Counted from the first letter of the stretch, positions 44,007 to 53,465 are shown. The stretch: 64,000 nt of DNA from Actinoalloteichus_B caeruleus (GCF_000718005.1 NZ_JODV01000003.1); one strand, 5' to 3'. The notes: generated by a model from the letters alone, not told the origin. Made by a program: numbers and translations.

Positions 44007-45728
44007 CTAGTCGGGGAGCACGTCGCGGACGGCCCGCACGATCAGGGCCAGTGACACCGCGCCCGCGTCGGGCGTGCCCACGCTGCGTTCGGCCAGCGGC
44101 CGGGCCCGGCCCATCCGGGGGACCAGGTCGGCCGTGCCCTCGGCCGCCCGTCCGGCCGCCTCGGCGGCGGCCTCCCACGCGGCACCGAGGGCGTCCCCGG
44201 CCTCGACCCGGCTGGACAGGGTCTCGGCGAAGGGCACCAGGACGTCGACCATCGTCTTGTCACCGACGACCGCCCCGCCCAGGCGCATGACGTCCTCCGA
44301 CGCGGCGCGGACCCCGGCGGCGACCGCCTGCGCGGAGGGCCGCTGCTCGTCGCCGACCACGGCGGCCAGCGACCGCAGGGCCACGCCCCACAATGCGCCG
44401 GAGGTGCCGCCGGCCTCGTCGGCCCAGGCGTCGGCCGCCCTGGCCAGCAGCGTCCCGGCCCCCGCGTCCCTCGCGGCGGCCTCCTCCGCCGCCCGCAGGC
44501 CACCGGCCGCTCCCCGGCGCATCCCGATGCCGTGGTCCCCGTCACCGGCCACCGCGTCGATGCGCCCCAACTCCTCGGCGTGTTCCTCGACGGTGTCCCG
44601 CACGGCGGCCAGGGCGGCCAGCGCGGTGCGGGCCGAGGCCCGGGACTCCTCGCTGGCGGGCGGGACGACGTCCTGGGCCAGGTCGGGGATCTCGTCGTCG
44701 TCCGCGCCCTCGACCCTGGGCACCGAGCCCTTGCGGTGGGCGGGGCTGTCGGCCGGGGCCGTCCACAGCGGTTCCAGCTCGTCGGTCAACCAGAACAGGG
44801 TGAGGGAGGCTCCGGCCATGTCGAAGCTGGTGACGAGTTCGCCGACCTCCGGGTCGACGACCTCCAGGCCGGCCCGGTCGAGCAGCTGGGCGACCCGCCG
44901 GTAGACGACGAACAGCTCCTCGTACTTCACCGAACCCAGGCCGGAGAGGATGACGCCGACGCGCTGTCCCCTGGGGGTGTCGACGCCTGGGGGGAGTTCG
45001 GCGAGCAGGGTGGAGACGAACAGTTCGGCGAGCTCGTCGGCGGTCGGCATCGGCTGCTCGCCGATACCCGGTTCCCCGTGGATGCCCAGTCCGACGGCCA
45101 TCCGGCCGGCGGGAACCGTGAACAGCGGTTCGGTGGAGCCGGGCAGGGTGCAGCCGTCGAAGGCCACCCCGAAGGACCGCGTGCGGTCGTTGGCCAGCCG
45201 CGCCAGCCGGGCCACCTCCGCGAGGGGGAGGCCGGCGTCGGCCGCGGCCGAGGCGACCTTGAACACGGCGAGGTCGCCGGCGACGCCACGTCGGCGGTCC
45301 CGGTCCCGTGCCGGGGCGCTGGAGACGTCATCGGTGACCGGTACCGCCTCGCAGGGAATGCCCTCGTCGAGCAGCCGCTGCCTGGCCTGGCCGAAGTGCA
45401 GGACGTCCCCGGCGTAGTTGCCGAAGGACAGCAGCACCCCGCCGCCGCTGTCGGCGGCCCTGGCCACGGCGTGCACCTGCTGGGCGGACGGGGAGGCGAA
45501 GACGTTGCCCACGGCGGCGCCGTGCGCCATGCCCTGTCCCACCAGGCCGGCGAAGGCCGGGTAGTGGCCGGAGCCGCCACCGACGACGACGGCCACGTTC
45601 CCCGGGACCCGGGGGGTGGCGCGGATGACGCCGCCGGGGACGCGGCGCACCCAACGGCGGTGGGCGGCCACGAAGCCCTCCAGGGACTCCTCGGCGAAGT
45701 CGGACGGGTCGTTGAACAGTCGAGTCAT
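44007..45728 (-). CDS. lerK: DhaK-DhaL fusion kinase, L-erythrulose kinase-like (LerK)
   Basis: This 573-residue ATP-dependent kinase has a DhaK domain (1-330) with VVVGGGSGHYPAFAGLVG at 47-64 and the substrate-binding His217 in GLGIHGEPGIGEQP. A DhaL domain follows (about 370-573) with AVAGDGDHGIGMRRGA and GGTSGALWG, the ATP-Mg site. Single-chain DhaKL enzymes phosphorylate dihydroxyacetone or tetruloses. The surrounding genes point to L-erythrulose. Confidence 0.83.
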   Translation of the reverse strand: MTRLFNDPSDFAEESLEGFVAAHRRWVRRVPGGVIRATPRVPGNVAVVVGGGSGHYPAFAGLVGQGMAHGAAVGNVFASPSAQQVHAVARAADSGGGVLLSFGNYAGDVLHFGQARQRLLDEGIPCEAVPVTDDVSSAPARDRDRRRGVAGDLAVFKVASAAADAGLPLAEVARLARLANDRTRSFGVAFDGCTLPGSTEPLFTVPAGRMAVGLGIHGEPGIGEQPMPTADELAELFVSTLLAELPPGVDTPRGQRVGVILSGLGSVKYEELFVVYRRVAQLLDRAGLEVVDPEVGELVTSFDMAGASLTLFWLTDELEPLWTAPADSPAHRKGSVPRVEGADDDEIPDLAQDVVPPASEESRASARTALAALAAVRDTVEEHAEELGRIDAVAGDGDHGIGMRRGAAGGLRAAEEAAARDAGAGTLLARAADAWADEAGGTSGALWGVALRSLAAVVGDEQRPSAQAVAAGVRAASEDVMRLGGAVVGDKTMVDVLVPFAETLSSRVEAGDALGAAWEAAAEAAGRAAEGTADLVPRMGRARPLAERSVGTPDAGAVSLALIVRAVRDVLPD

Positions 45729-45801
45729 CTGCTGGCGGCCTCCGGACCGCGGGGAACGAGAGGCGGGCGGGCGGTGGCCGGCCCCGCCCGGCTCGGGTCG
45801 G

Positions 45802-47181
45802 TCAGTGCCCGCCGGCGCGGGTCGAGGTGGGGGCGTCGTCGTCCACGGTTCCGTCGACCACGGGGTCCACGGCGCCCCGCCTGCTCAGGGCCACCATCAG
45901 CACGCCGGAGAGCACCATCAGCCCGCCGACCACGAACATGGGGACGACGTAGGAGCCGGTGAGGTCGTTGAGGAAACCGGTCACGTAGCTGGCGGCGAAG
46001 CCCGCGATGTTGCCCAGGGTGTTGATCAGCGCGATGCCGGCGGCCGCGGCCGCCCCGGTGAGGAACCGGGAGGGCACGGTCCAGAAGTTCGGCAGCGCCG
46101 CGAAGATCGCGCAGGCGGTGACGGTGATCACCGCGACGGTGGCGGCCGGGGAGTTCATGAACAACGCCAGCGGGATGCTCAGACCACCGACGACGGCGGG
46201 AACCGCGATGTGCCAGGTCTGGACGCCCCTCCTGGTGGCGTCCCGCGACCACAGGTAGAGGACGACGGCCGCCGGCAGGTAGGGGATCGCGGTGATCAGG
46301 CCCCGCTGGAAGACGTCGAAGGTCGTGCCGAACTGCTCCTCGAACCCGCTGATGATGGTGGGCAGGAAGAACGCCAGGGCGTAGAGGCCGTAGATGAAGC
46401 CGAAGTAGATGACGGCCAGCACCCACACCCGGCCGTTGGTGAACGCCGCCTTCATGCTGTGGCCCTGGCCGTCACCACCGGCGGACTTGGCCTTCGCTTC
46501 CTTGTCGAGGGCGGTGGTCAGCCACGTCTGCTCCTCCTTGGTCAGCCACTTCGCGTCGGCCGGCCGGTCGGGCAGGTAGAACCAGGTGATCACGCCGACG
46601 ATGACGGCGGGCAGCGCGACGCAGAGGAACATGAAGCGCCAGCCCTCCAGGCCGAAGAACACGCCGTGCTGCTCGATGAGCGCTCCGGCCAGCGGCGCGC
46701 CGATGACCGTGGTCAGCGGCTGGGCCAGGTAGAACAGGGCGAGGATCTTGCCGCGGTGCTTGGTCGGCACCCAGAGGCTCAGGAAGAGGATCGCGCCGGG
46801 GAAGAAGCCCGCCTCGGCGACACCGAGCAGGAACCGCAGCACGTACAGCTGCTCGGCGTTCTGCACCCAGGTGAACAGCAGCGCGACGACGCCCCAGCTG
46901 ACCATGATGCGGGCGAGCCAGCGCCGCGCGCCCACCTTGTGCAGGGCGATGTTGCTCGGGACCTCCAACACGATGTAGCCGATGAAGAAGACGCCGGAGG
47001 CGAAGCCGAACTGGGCCGCTGTCAGGGCCAGGTCGTCGTTCATCCCGTTGGGCCCGGCGAAGGAGATCGCCGTCCGGTCCAGGTAGTTGATGAAGAACAT
47101 CAGGGCGACGAACGGCACGAGTCGGACGGCGACCTTGCGGATCGCCGAGCGCTCGACGGACGCGGTTGAGGCGGTGTCCAC
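45802..47181 (-). CDS. MFS transporter (anion:cation symporter type), likely sugar-acid importer
   Basis: This 459-residue, twelve-helix carrier belongs to the ACS/phthalate-permease type: FFINYLDRTAISFAGP at helix 1, GYIVLEVPSNIALHKVGAR and GVAEAGFFPGAILFLSLWVP. This group imports sugar acids and carboxylates, which fits D-apionate or a related aldonate. It is the first gene of the minus-strand operon; its GTG start follows GAGGAGTCAGC. A GGTCA/TGACC palindrome lies 127 bases upstream. Confidence 0.87.
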   Translation of the reverse strand: MDTASTASVERSAIRKVAVRLVPFVALMFFINYLDRTAISFAGPNGMNDDLALTAAQFGFASGVFFIGYIVLEVPSNIALHKVGARRWLARIMVSWGVVALLFTWVQNAEQLYVLRFLLGVAEAGFFPGAILFLSLWVPTKHRGKILALFYLAQPLTTVIGAPLAGALIEQHGVFFGLEGWRFMFLCVALPAVIVGVITWFYLPDRPADAKWLTKEEQTWLTTALDKEAKAKSAGGDGQGHSMKAAFTNGRVWVLAVIYFGFIYGLYALAFFLPTIISGFEEQFGTTFDVFQRGLITAIPYLPAAVVLYLWSRDATRRGVQTWHIAVPAVVGGLSIPLALFMNSPAATVAVITVTACAIFAALPNFWTVPSRFLTGAAAAAGIALINTLGNIAGFAASYVTGFLNDLTGSYVVPMFVVGGLMVLSGVLMVALSRRGAVDPVVDGTVDDDAPTSTRAGGH

Positions 47182-47307
47182 GCTGACTCCTCGGATTCAC
47201 CGAACTCCCACGTTCGGCGGTGAACTCTGCCCGCTGCTGATCCCCCATCCGGGCTAGACGCAGCAGCGCGGAACGGCTGAGCACACGTTAGCCCTTCTTC
47301 GGAAATT

Positions 47308-47322
47308 GGTCACCGGTTGACC
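47308..47322. promoter_or_regulatory. candidate FadR/GntR operator
   Basis: GGTCA, five bases, then TGACC form an exact palindrome in the 324-base divergent gap (47182-47505); a related imperfect copy (GGTCAACTGGTTGG) begins at 47401. The pattern suits the FadR-type protein encoded at 48365, and the site could control both the catabolic operon and the aldolase-regulator pair. Confidence 0.6.
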
Positions 47323-47505
47323 ACCTTGAATTTTCACCGGATCGGTTTAGTAGGCCGTGACGGTGAGTCACGTCACTTTCGCCGGTTCCCGGCGGCGACC
47401 GGTCAACTGGTTGGTTGCCCTTCCGGGCGAGCGGTGGTTTGCTGGGCCGCGCCGCACGGCACGACCCGCTGACCAGCCCAACGACGGAGCTAAGGTGGCC
47501 CGCTC

Positions 47506-48294
47506 ATGACCCTCGACGTGATCGACAGGGCGCGGGCCGGGCAGGTGGCCCTGGGCACCTTCGTCTTCGAGTTCGACTCCAACGGCATCGGTCGCCTCGC
47601 CGCTGGCGCGGGCGCGGAGTTCGTCGTCTTCGACGCCGAGCACACCGGCTGGGGCTGGGAGACCATCGGCCGCCTGCTGGCCACGACCCGCCCGGCCGGG
47701 ATCCCCGCCTGGGTCCGGGTGCCCTCCGCCGAGGACCGCAGCGCGGTGAGCCGCGCGCTCGACCTCGGCGCGCGGGGGGTGATGGCGCCGATGGTGGAGT
47801 CCGAGGAGGCGGCGCGCCGCCTGGTGGCCTGGTCGGCCTACCCGCCGCGCGGTGTGCGGGGCGCGGCCTTCGGCATCGCGCACGACGACTACGTCGCCGG
47901 CGACTTCCTCGACACGATCGCCAGGGCGAACGACGACACCGTCGTGATCGCGCAGATCGAGACCGTGGCCGGGTTGGAGGAGGTCGAGCGGATCGCCGCC
48001 GTCGACGGCCTTGACGTGCTGTGGGTGGGTCACTTCGACCTGACGAACTCGATGGGGATCCCCGGGCGGTTCGACCACCCCGACTACCTGGCGGCCCTCG
48101 ACCGGGTCGCCTCGGCCGCCGCCGACCACGGCAAGCTCGCCGGTTTCATGCCCACCAGCGTTCCCCAGGCCACCGACCTCGTCGAGCGCGGTTTCCGGCT
48201 GCTCGCCTACGGCGGTGACCTGTGGATCTACCAGAAGGCACTCGCCACCGACCTCGGAGCGATCCGCTCCGCGACCGATTCAGGAAGGACGTGA
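47506..48294 (+). CDS. HpcH/HpaI-family class II aldolase
   Basis: This 262-residue metal-dependent aldolase of the HpaI/garL type has FVFDAEHTGWGWETIGRLL near 45-63, GVMAPMVES, AQIETVAGLEEV with the metal-binding Glu, and LWVGHFDLTNSMGIPG. The usual products are pyruvate or hydroxypyruvate plus an aldehyde. It is divergent from the apionate-type operon and just upstream of its likely regulator, so it may handle a side intermediate of the same pathway. Confidence 0.88.
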   Translation: MTLDVIDRARAGQVALGTFVFEFDSNGIGRLAAGAGAEFVVFDAEHTGWGWETIGRLLATTRPAGIPAWVRVPSAEDRSAVSRALDLGARGVMAPMVESEEAARRLVAWSAYPPRGVRGAAFGIAHDDYVAGDFLDTIARANDDTVVIAQIETVAGLEEVERIAAVDGLDVLWVGHFDLTNSMGIPGRFDHPDYLAALDRVASAAADHGKLAGFMPTSVPQATDLVERGFRLLAYGGDLWIYQKALATDLGAIRSATDSGRT

Positions 48295-48364
48295 GTGGTG
48301 TGATCGACGCCGTCACCACCACGCTGCTCCCCCGCCGACCCGCCCGGTCAGGACGGGGCCGGCC

Positions 48365-49120
48365 ATGACGCCCGAGACGACGCAGCCACGGTTCGAGGAG
48401 CTGCTGCGGCCGGTGGCCCGCGAGTCCACCGTCAGCGAGGTCGCGAAGCGGCTGCTGGACCAGCTCGCCGAAGGCCGCCTCGCGCCCGGAACCCGGTTGC
48501 CCTCCGAGCGGGTGTTGGCCGAGGCCCTCGACGTCGGGCGGTCCACCGTGCGCGGTGCCCTCTCCGCGCTGGACATCCTCGGGATCATCGAGATCAAGCC
48601 GGGGTCCGGTTCCTACGTGCGGCAGACGACCTCCGACCTGTTGCCCCAGACCATCAACTGGGGGTTGATGCTCGGTCAGCCCCGGACCCACGACCTGGTG
48701 GAGGTGCGCCAGTTCCTGGAGGTCATCACCGCCCAGCTGGCCGCCACCAGGGCGTTGGACGAGGACATCGACCGCCTGGAGAAGCACCTGCGGCGGATGG
48801 AGGAGGCCGTCGACGACGTGCCCACCTTCGTCGAGGCCGACGTGGCCTTCCACCTCGAGACCGCCGAGATCGCCAGGAACTCCGTCCTCAGCGACATCCT
48901 GCACAGCGTGCGGTCCCTGCTCCAGGTGTGGGTGGCCCGCGCGGTGCGGGCCGACGGCACCACCGCCACCACCCTCGCCGAGCACACCGCCGTCTTCGAG
49001 GCCATCCGGTCCCGCGACCCGGAGGCGGCCGGCAGGGCGATGCGGGCGCACATGGACTCGGCCAGCGGTCGGCTGCGGCGATCGTTGGTGAGCCCGGAGG
49101 CGGGCGCGGAAGCCAGCTGA
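48365..49120 (+). CDS. FadR/GntR-family transcriptional regulator
   Basis: This 251-residue regulator has a winged helix (LAPGTRLPSERVLAEALDVG, STVRGALSALDILGIIEIKPGSG) and an all-helical FCD ligand domain with metal-binding residues (DVAFHLETAEIA, HTAVFEAI, RAHMDSA). The ATG at 48365 begins the family core. Position and the GGTCA-N5-TGACC site point to control of the sugar-acid operon. Confidence 0.88.
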   Translation: MTPETTQPRFEELLRPVARESTVSEVAKRLLDQLAEGRLAPGTRLPSERVLAEALDVGRSTVRGALSALDILGIIEIKPGSGSYVRQTTSDLLPQTINWGLMLGQPRTHDLVEVRQFLEVITAQLAATRALDEDIDRLEKHLRRMEEAVDDVPTFVEADVAFHLETAEIARNSVLSDILHSVRSLLQVWVARAVRADGTTATTLAEHTAVFEAIRSRDPEAAGRAMRAHMDSASGRLRRSLVSPEAGAEAS

Positions 49121-49174
49121 GCGGCTCGGGGGCCGGTCGGCCGTGACGACCGACCCCCGGCACCGGCTGCCGGG

Positions 49175-51436
49175 TCAGACCGACTCGCGCAGCCCGATCC
49201 GGTCGTGCAGCCGCCGCAGCGGCGCGGGCGCCCACCAGTTGGCCCGGCCCGCCAGTCGCATGAACGCCGGGACCAGCACCGCCCGGATCAGGGTGGTGTC
49301 CACCAGGATCGCGACGGCGACCCCCACCCCCAGCATCTGGATGTACATCACGCCGGCCGAGGCGTAGGCGGCGAAGGACGCGGCGAGGATCAACCCGGCG
49401 GCGGTGATCAGCGGGGCGCTGCGCTGCATGCCCACCGCAACGGCCGCGTCGTTGTCCCCGGTGCGGTCGTACTCCTCCTTGATCCGGGACAGCATGAACA
49501 CCTCGTAGTCCATCGACAGCCCGTAGGCCACGCAGAACATCAGGATCGGGATGCTCGGTTCCAGCGAACCGGTGGCGGTGAACCCGAGCGCCCCGGCCAG
49601 GTTGCCCTCCTGGAACACCCACACCAGGGCACCGAACATCACCGACAGGCTCAGCAGGTTCAGCACCGTCGCCTTCACCGGGAGCAGCAGGCTGCCGGTC
49701 ATCAGGAACAGGATCGCGAAGGTGACCAGCAGGATCAGCGCGAGCACGAGCGGAAGCCGCTCGACCACGGTGGACCGGTAGTCGGCGAGTTCGGCCGGGT
49801 AGCCGCCGACCAGCACCTCCGAGGGGGCGGGCACGTCGCGAACCCGCTCGACCAGCCCGGTCGCGTCCTCCTCCAGCCCCTCCAGGTCGGGTACCGCCGA
49901 CAACCAGGTGGCGTCCTCGCCGGCGAAGCGTTCCGGCTCGGCCTGGTCGGTGGCCACCAACTGGCCGTCCTCGTGGGAGCCGGCGAGGGAATCGACCCTG
50001 GCCACCCCGGGCACCTCGGACAGGCGCGCCGCGTAGTCGGCGAGTTCCGGTCCCCCGGCGGCCAGCGGGCCGGCGTCGGGCAGCACGACCTGGAGCGCGT
50101 CGACCTCCTCGGCGGCGAACTCCGAGCGCACCACCTCCTGGACCTGCCGGCTCCCGGTCTCCGGGGGCAGGATCCGATCGTCGGGGAGGCCGAACCGGAG
50201 GCCGAGCGCGGGGGCGCCCAGGGCGAGGAGCGCGACGACGGCCACGCCGCCGAAGAGCACCGGTCGCCGCATGACCGCGGTCGCCGCCCGGTACCAGCGG
50301 CCGGCGGTCCCGGGCAGGGCGGCCTCGGGGCCGACCGGGGCCGGTGCCGTCCTCGCCCGTCCGGCGACCCGGTGCCCGAGGGAGGCGAGCACCGCCGGCA
50401 GCACGACGAGGGCGCCGACCAGCCCGCCGGCGACGATCGCGACGCCCGCGTAGGCGAAGGACCGGAGGAAGTCGAAGGGCAGGACCAGCAGGACCACCAG
50501 CGAGGCCGCGACGGTCACCCCGCTGAACACGACCGTCCGGCCCGCCGTGTCCAGCGTCCGCGCCGTCGCCTCGGAGACGGAGGCCCCGGCGCCCAGCTCC
50601 TCGCGGAAGCGGTGGATCACGATCAGCCCGTAGTCGACGCCCAGGCCGAGCCCCATCGCGAGGGTGAGGTTCAGGGCGAAGGTGGAGACCTCGCTGAACA
50701 GCAGCGGAATCCGTAGGAGCGACAGGGCCACCAGCATGGCCAGCACCCCGACGGCCAGGGGCAGCAGCGCCACCAGCGCGCTGCGCAGCACCAGTACGAG
50801 CAGCACGAAGACGAGCGGGAAGATGATGAGTTCGGCGCGGACGAAGTCCGACCTGGCCTCGGCGCCCGCGTCGCGGAACACCTGTTCCCCGCCGCCGATG
50901 CGGACGGAGGCCAGGTCGTCGTCACGGTCGAAGCGTTCGGTGAGCCCGGGGAGCACGGTGGAACGCACGTGGTCGGCGTCCCCGGGGATCCGGGCGATCA
51001 CGAGCGCGTGCCGCCCGTCGCGGCTGGCCAGGGTGTTCGCCCCGCCTCGGGTCCAGTAGGAGTAGGCCTCGGCGACGCCGTCGTGGTCGGCGAGTTCGCC
51101 GGTCAGGTCCAGGCCGTACTCCCGCATCTCGGCGGTGGAGACGTCCCCGGACTCGGGGGTGACCAACAGGATGAGGTCGGGGCTGCCGGTGTCGAAGCGC
51201 TCGGCCAGCACCCGGCCGGCCTGGTCGGACTCCGAGCCGGGGGCCTCGAACCTCGACAGGGCGAAGGACCCGACGGCGGTGGCGCCGAGCACGCCGCTGA
51301 GCACGGTCAACGCGAGGCTCGCCCACAGCACCCGGCGCCGGTGGTGGGCGAGCCACCGTCCCAACCGGTGGAGCGGGCCAGGTGCGGGATCCGTCGGGTG
51401 ACGGCGGGGAGCGGGGGTGTCGAGCGCGGTGCTCAC
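49175..51436 (-). CDS. MMPL-family RND transporter
   Basis: This 753-residue exporter has two MMPL repeats, each with a periplasmic loop domain and a six-helix bundle. AMGLGLGVDYGLIVIHRFREEL and YGLSMDYEVFMLSRIKEEYD are the paired proton-relay helices, with Asp-Tyr pairs. Such proteins export lipids, siderophores or drugs. The GTG at 51436 has GGGGAGG seven bases upstream and precedes the first helix; the open frame beyond it reads into regulatory DNA. A divergent TetR gene probably controls it. Confidence 0.88.
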   Translation of the reverse strand: MSTALDTPAPRRHPTDPAPGPLHRLGRWLAHHRRRVLWASLALTVLSGVLGATAVGSFALSRFEAPGSESDQAGRVLAERFDTGSPDLILLVTPESGDVSTAEMREYGLDLTGELADHDGVAEAYSYWTRGGANTLASRDGRHALVIARIPGDADHVRSTVLPGLTERFDRDDDLASVRIGGGEQVFRDAGAEARSDFVRAELIIFPLVFVLLVLVLRSALVALLPLAVGVLAMLVALSLLRIPLLFSEVSTFALNLTLAMGLGLGVDYGLIVIHRFREELGAGASVSEATARTLDTAGRTVVFSGVTVAASLVVLLVLPFDFLRSFAYAGVAIVAGGLVGALVVLPAVLASLGHRVAGRARTAPAPVGPEAALPGTAGRWYRAATAVMRRPVLFGGVAVVALLALGAPALGLRFGLPDDRILPPETGSRQVQEVVRSEFAAEEVDALQVVLPDAGPLAAGGPELADYAARLSEVPGVARVDSLAGSHEDGQLVATDQAEPERFAGEDATWLSAVPDLEGLEEDATGLVERVRDVPAPSEVLVGGYPAELADYRSTVVERLPLVLALILLVTFAILFLMTGSLLLPVKATVLNLLSLSVMFGALVWVFQEGNLAGALGFTATGSLEPSIPILMFCVAYGLSMDYEVFMLSRIKEEYDRTGDNDAAVAVGMQRSAPLITAAGLILAASFAAYASAGVMYIQMLGVGVAVAILVDTTLIRAVLVPAFMRLAGRANWWAPAPLRRLHDRIGLRESV

Positions 51437-51599
51437 CGGCGACCTCCCCGCTGGAACCCGGTGGTGGAGGACGGGCGTGGTCCTCGGTGCGCGTCGGGAG
51501 CCGCCTCGGTGCGGAGTGGGGTGGCGGGCTCGGCTGAACGGCCGCCGCCGTCGTGGTGGGGCACGGGCTTCGGTCCTCCGGTTAGGCTGGAAGCAGACC

Positions 51600-51627
51600 A
51601 CGAATGCGAATCAAGACTCGTATTTGT
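51600..51627. promoter_or_regulatory. candidate TetR operator between MMPL and tetR
   Basis: ACGAATGCGA and TCGTATTTGT are inverted arms (8 of 10 matched) around eight bases, in an AT-richer island. Similar ACGCAAATT and GTGTTTGCAAGT elements follow at 51637-51670. The island lies 64 bases before the tetR start. Confidence 0.5.
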
Positions 51628-51690
51628 GGGGGTGGACGCAAATTACAAGCGATCACTCGTGTTTGCAAGTCGTCGTGCGCGAGGAGGGAC

Positions 51691-52425
51691 ATGCCACGGG
51701 ATCGAGCCGCCCGGCCGGCCGGTGACGCGGGGGCCGAGCGCGGCGCCGGGACGGCGGGCCGGGCCGAGGCCGGCGGGGTGCGCCGGCAGGCCAGGGGGCT
51801 GGCGCGGATGGCCGCCATCCTCGACGCGGCCGAGGAGGTCATCTCCGAGGTCGGCTACGCGGAGGCGACGACCAACGCGATCGCCGCCAGGGCCGGCGTC
51901 TCACCCGGCACCCTGTACCAGTTCTTCCGGAACAAGGACCAGGTGGTCGAGGAGCTGGCCGTGCGCTACGGCGAACGCCTCCGGGAGTTCTGGGCCGCCA
52001 GGACGACGCCGGAGTCGGCCGGGCGTCCGCTGCCCGAACTGGTGGACGGCCTGCTCGACGCGGTCCTCGCCTTCAAGGTCTCCCAGCCCGCCTTCTGGCC
52101 CCTGTTCTACGGTTCCGCGCTCCCCGACCAGCTCGCCGCCGTCGCCGCGGGGCTCCAGCAGGGCACGGTGGAGCGGATCGCGGGCTTCTTCGGCGACCGG
52201 TGCCCCGAGCTCACCAGGGAGCGGCGCGAGCTGCTGGCGACGATGACGGTGGGCACGGTGCGCACCATGATGCCGATGCTCCTCGGCGCGGACGAGGCGA
52301 GGCGCCGGGAACTCCTCACCGAGATCAAGGCGATGCTGGTCCGCTACCTGGGTCCGGCGATCGGCGTCGAGGGGCGGGCGGCCGTCGGCGACCCGGCGGG
52401 GGAACGCGCGACCGCCACCGACTGA
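51691..52425 (+). CDS. TetR-family transcriptional regulator
   Basis: This 244-residue protein has a 35-residue disordered N-terminus, then a TetR helix-turn-helix (MAAILDAAEEVISEVGYAEA, TTNAIAARAGVSPGTLYQFF) and a helical ligand domain. The ATG at 51691 has GAGGAGGG four bases upstream. It is divergent from the MMPL exporter and probably represses it. Confidence 0.9.
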   Translation: MPRDRAARPAGDAGAERGAGTAGRAEAGGVRRQARGLARMAAILDAAEEVISEVGYAEATTNAIAARAGVSPGTLYQFFRNKDQVVEELAVRYGERLREFWAARTTPESAGRPLPELVDGLLDAVLAFKVSQPAFWPLFYGSALPDQLAAVAAGLQQGTVERIAGFFGDRCPELTRERRELLATMTVGTVRTMMPMLLGADEARRRELLTEIKAMLVRYLGPAIGVEGRAAVGDPAGERATATD

Positions 52426-52739
52426 CGGGGCTACCGCGCCGCCCCCGCCCGTGAGCACGTCCGCCGGAGTGGGTTCGTCGGCGCGCCCCTGGGGCGAGGG
52501 ACGGTCCGGGGGAGCGCCTCCGTTCCGGCCCCGGCGATGCGGGGGGCGTGGGAGGCCACCCCGAACGCGAGCACGCGGGTCAGGGGCACGGCGGGAACGG
52601 GTGGTGCCGCCCGGTTCTCCCCGGCGGCACCCGCCGGTGCGTGGGCCCGGTCGGCCTCCGCCGACCCGGGCCGCGTCGAGCGCGGGCCGTGCCCGCTGGC
52701 GCGGACCGACGCGGGGCAGCGTCATCCGCCCCGGTGACC
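52426..52739. other. gene-free convergent region
   Basis: About 310 bases between converging genes. Several overlapping frames, none with a recognisable motif. I see no clear terminator hairpin with a T-tract. Confidence 0.4.
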
Positions 52740-53168
52740 TCAGGGCAGGCGTTCCCGGATGATCTCCGCCCCCGCCGTCAGCAGTTCGGCGAGGGATGAC
52801 GCGGCGGCCGAGTCGAAACCGATCCGCCAGTCGGGAGCCCGCTGCCCGACCAGGTGCACGATCACCCCGTCGCCATGCCGGGCTGGGGAGAGCGCGAGCA
52901 GGCACGAGTCCCCGTGCTGGCGGAGGACCGCGAAGTGCTCGGTGTCCCGGGACCTGATCGCCGCCGCGATCGCCCGCGCGGTGTCGCGGGAGACGCCGAT
53001 GGTGCCCAGGGTGGTGGAGGCGAGGCGGACGATCACCACCGTCCGGTACTCGTCCAGCTCCACCTGGGCGGTCGAGCACTGTTGCCGGTCCAGGTCCCAG
53101 CCGAGGACGCGGTGGTACCACTGGTGCCTGATGTGGGCGGGGGCGGGCGAGAGGTCGAGGGTCGTCAT
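52740..53168 (-). CDS. hypothetical protein divergent from the XRE regulator
   Basis: This 142-residue soluble alpha/beta protein is read from an ATG at 53168. No motif is recognised; RTVVIVRLASTTLGTIGVSRD and GVIVHLVGQRAPDWRIGFD are alternating hydrophobic strands. Its promoter region contains the two GTATTG-N-CAATAC palindromes shared with the divergent regulator gene, which suggests it is a target of that regulator. Confidence 0.6.
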   Translation of the reverse strand: MTTLDLSPAPAHIRHQWYHRVLGWDLDRQQCSTAQVELDEYRTVVIVRLASTTLGTIGVSRDTARAIAAAIRSRDTEHFAVLRQHGDSCLLALSPARHGDGVIVHLVGQRAPDWRIGFDSAAASSLAELLTAGAEIIRERLP

Positions 53169-53374
53169 TCCTGGCTGCTCCGTCCACTGGGAGGTCTCGG
53201 CTTCGCGGGACGCGCCCGGAGCCCCGGTGCTCGTGCCCGTCGCCCGTCCCTCCGCCCCCGGGGCCCCGGGCGGGCAGGGCTCGACGCACCACGGGCGGAC
53301 GCGGAGTCGGCTCCCTGCCCGCGCGCCCGGGACACGGGCCGACCACGGTCCCCTCCGAAGGTCGAGAGACGAGC

Positions 53375-53406
53375 GTATTGCCAATACTTTCGCGTATTGA
53401 CAATAC
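53375..53406. promoter_or_regulatory. two perfect GTATTG-N-CAATAC operators
   Basis: GTATTGCCAATAC (53375-53387) and GTATTGACAATAC (53394-53406) are both perfect 6-base-arm palindromes with centres 19 bases apart, about two helical turns. A third half-site GTATTG is at 53427. They lie between divergent genes, one encoding an XRE regulator, and are surrounded by GC-rich DNA. They are almost certainly binding sites for it. Confidence 0.75.
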
Positions 53407-53465
53407 GAGCAACTCCCTGAACGGGCGTATTGGTGCCGGTGGCGCCCCTCTTTAGGGTGATCGAC

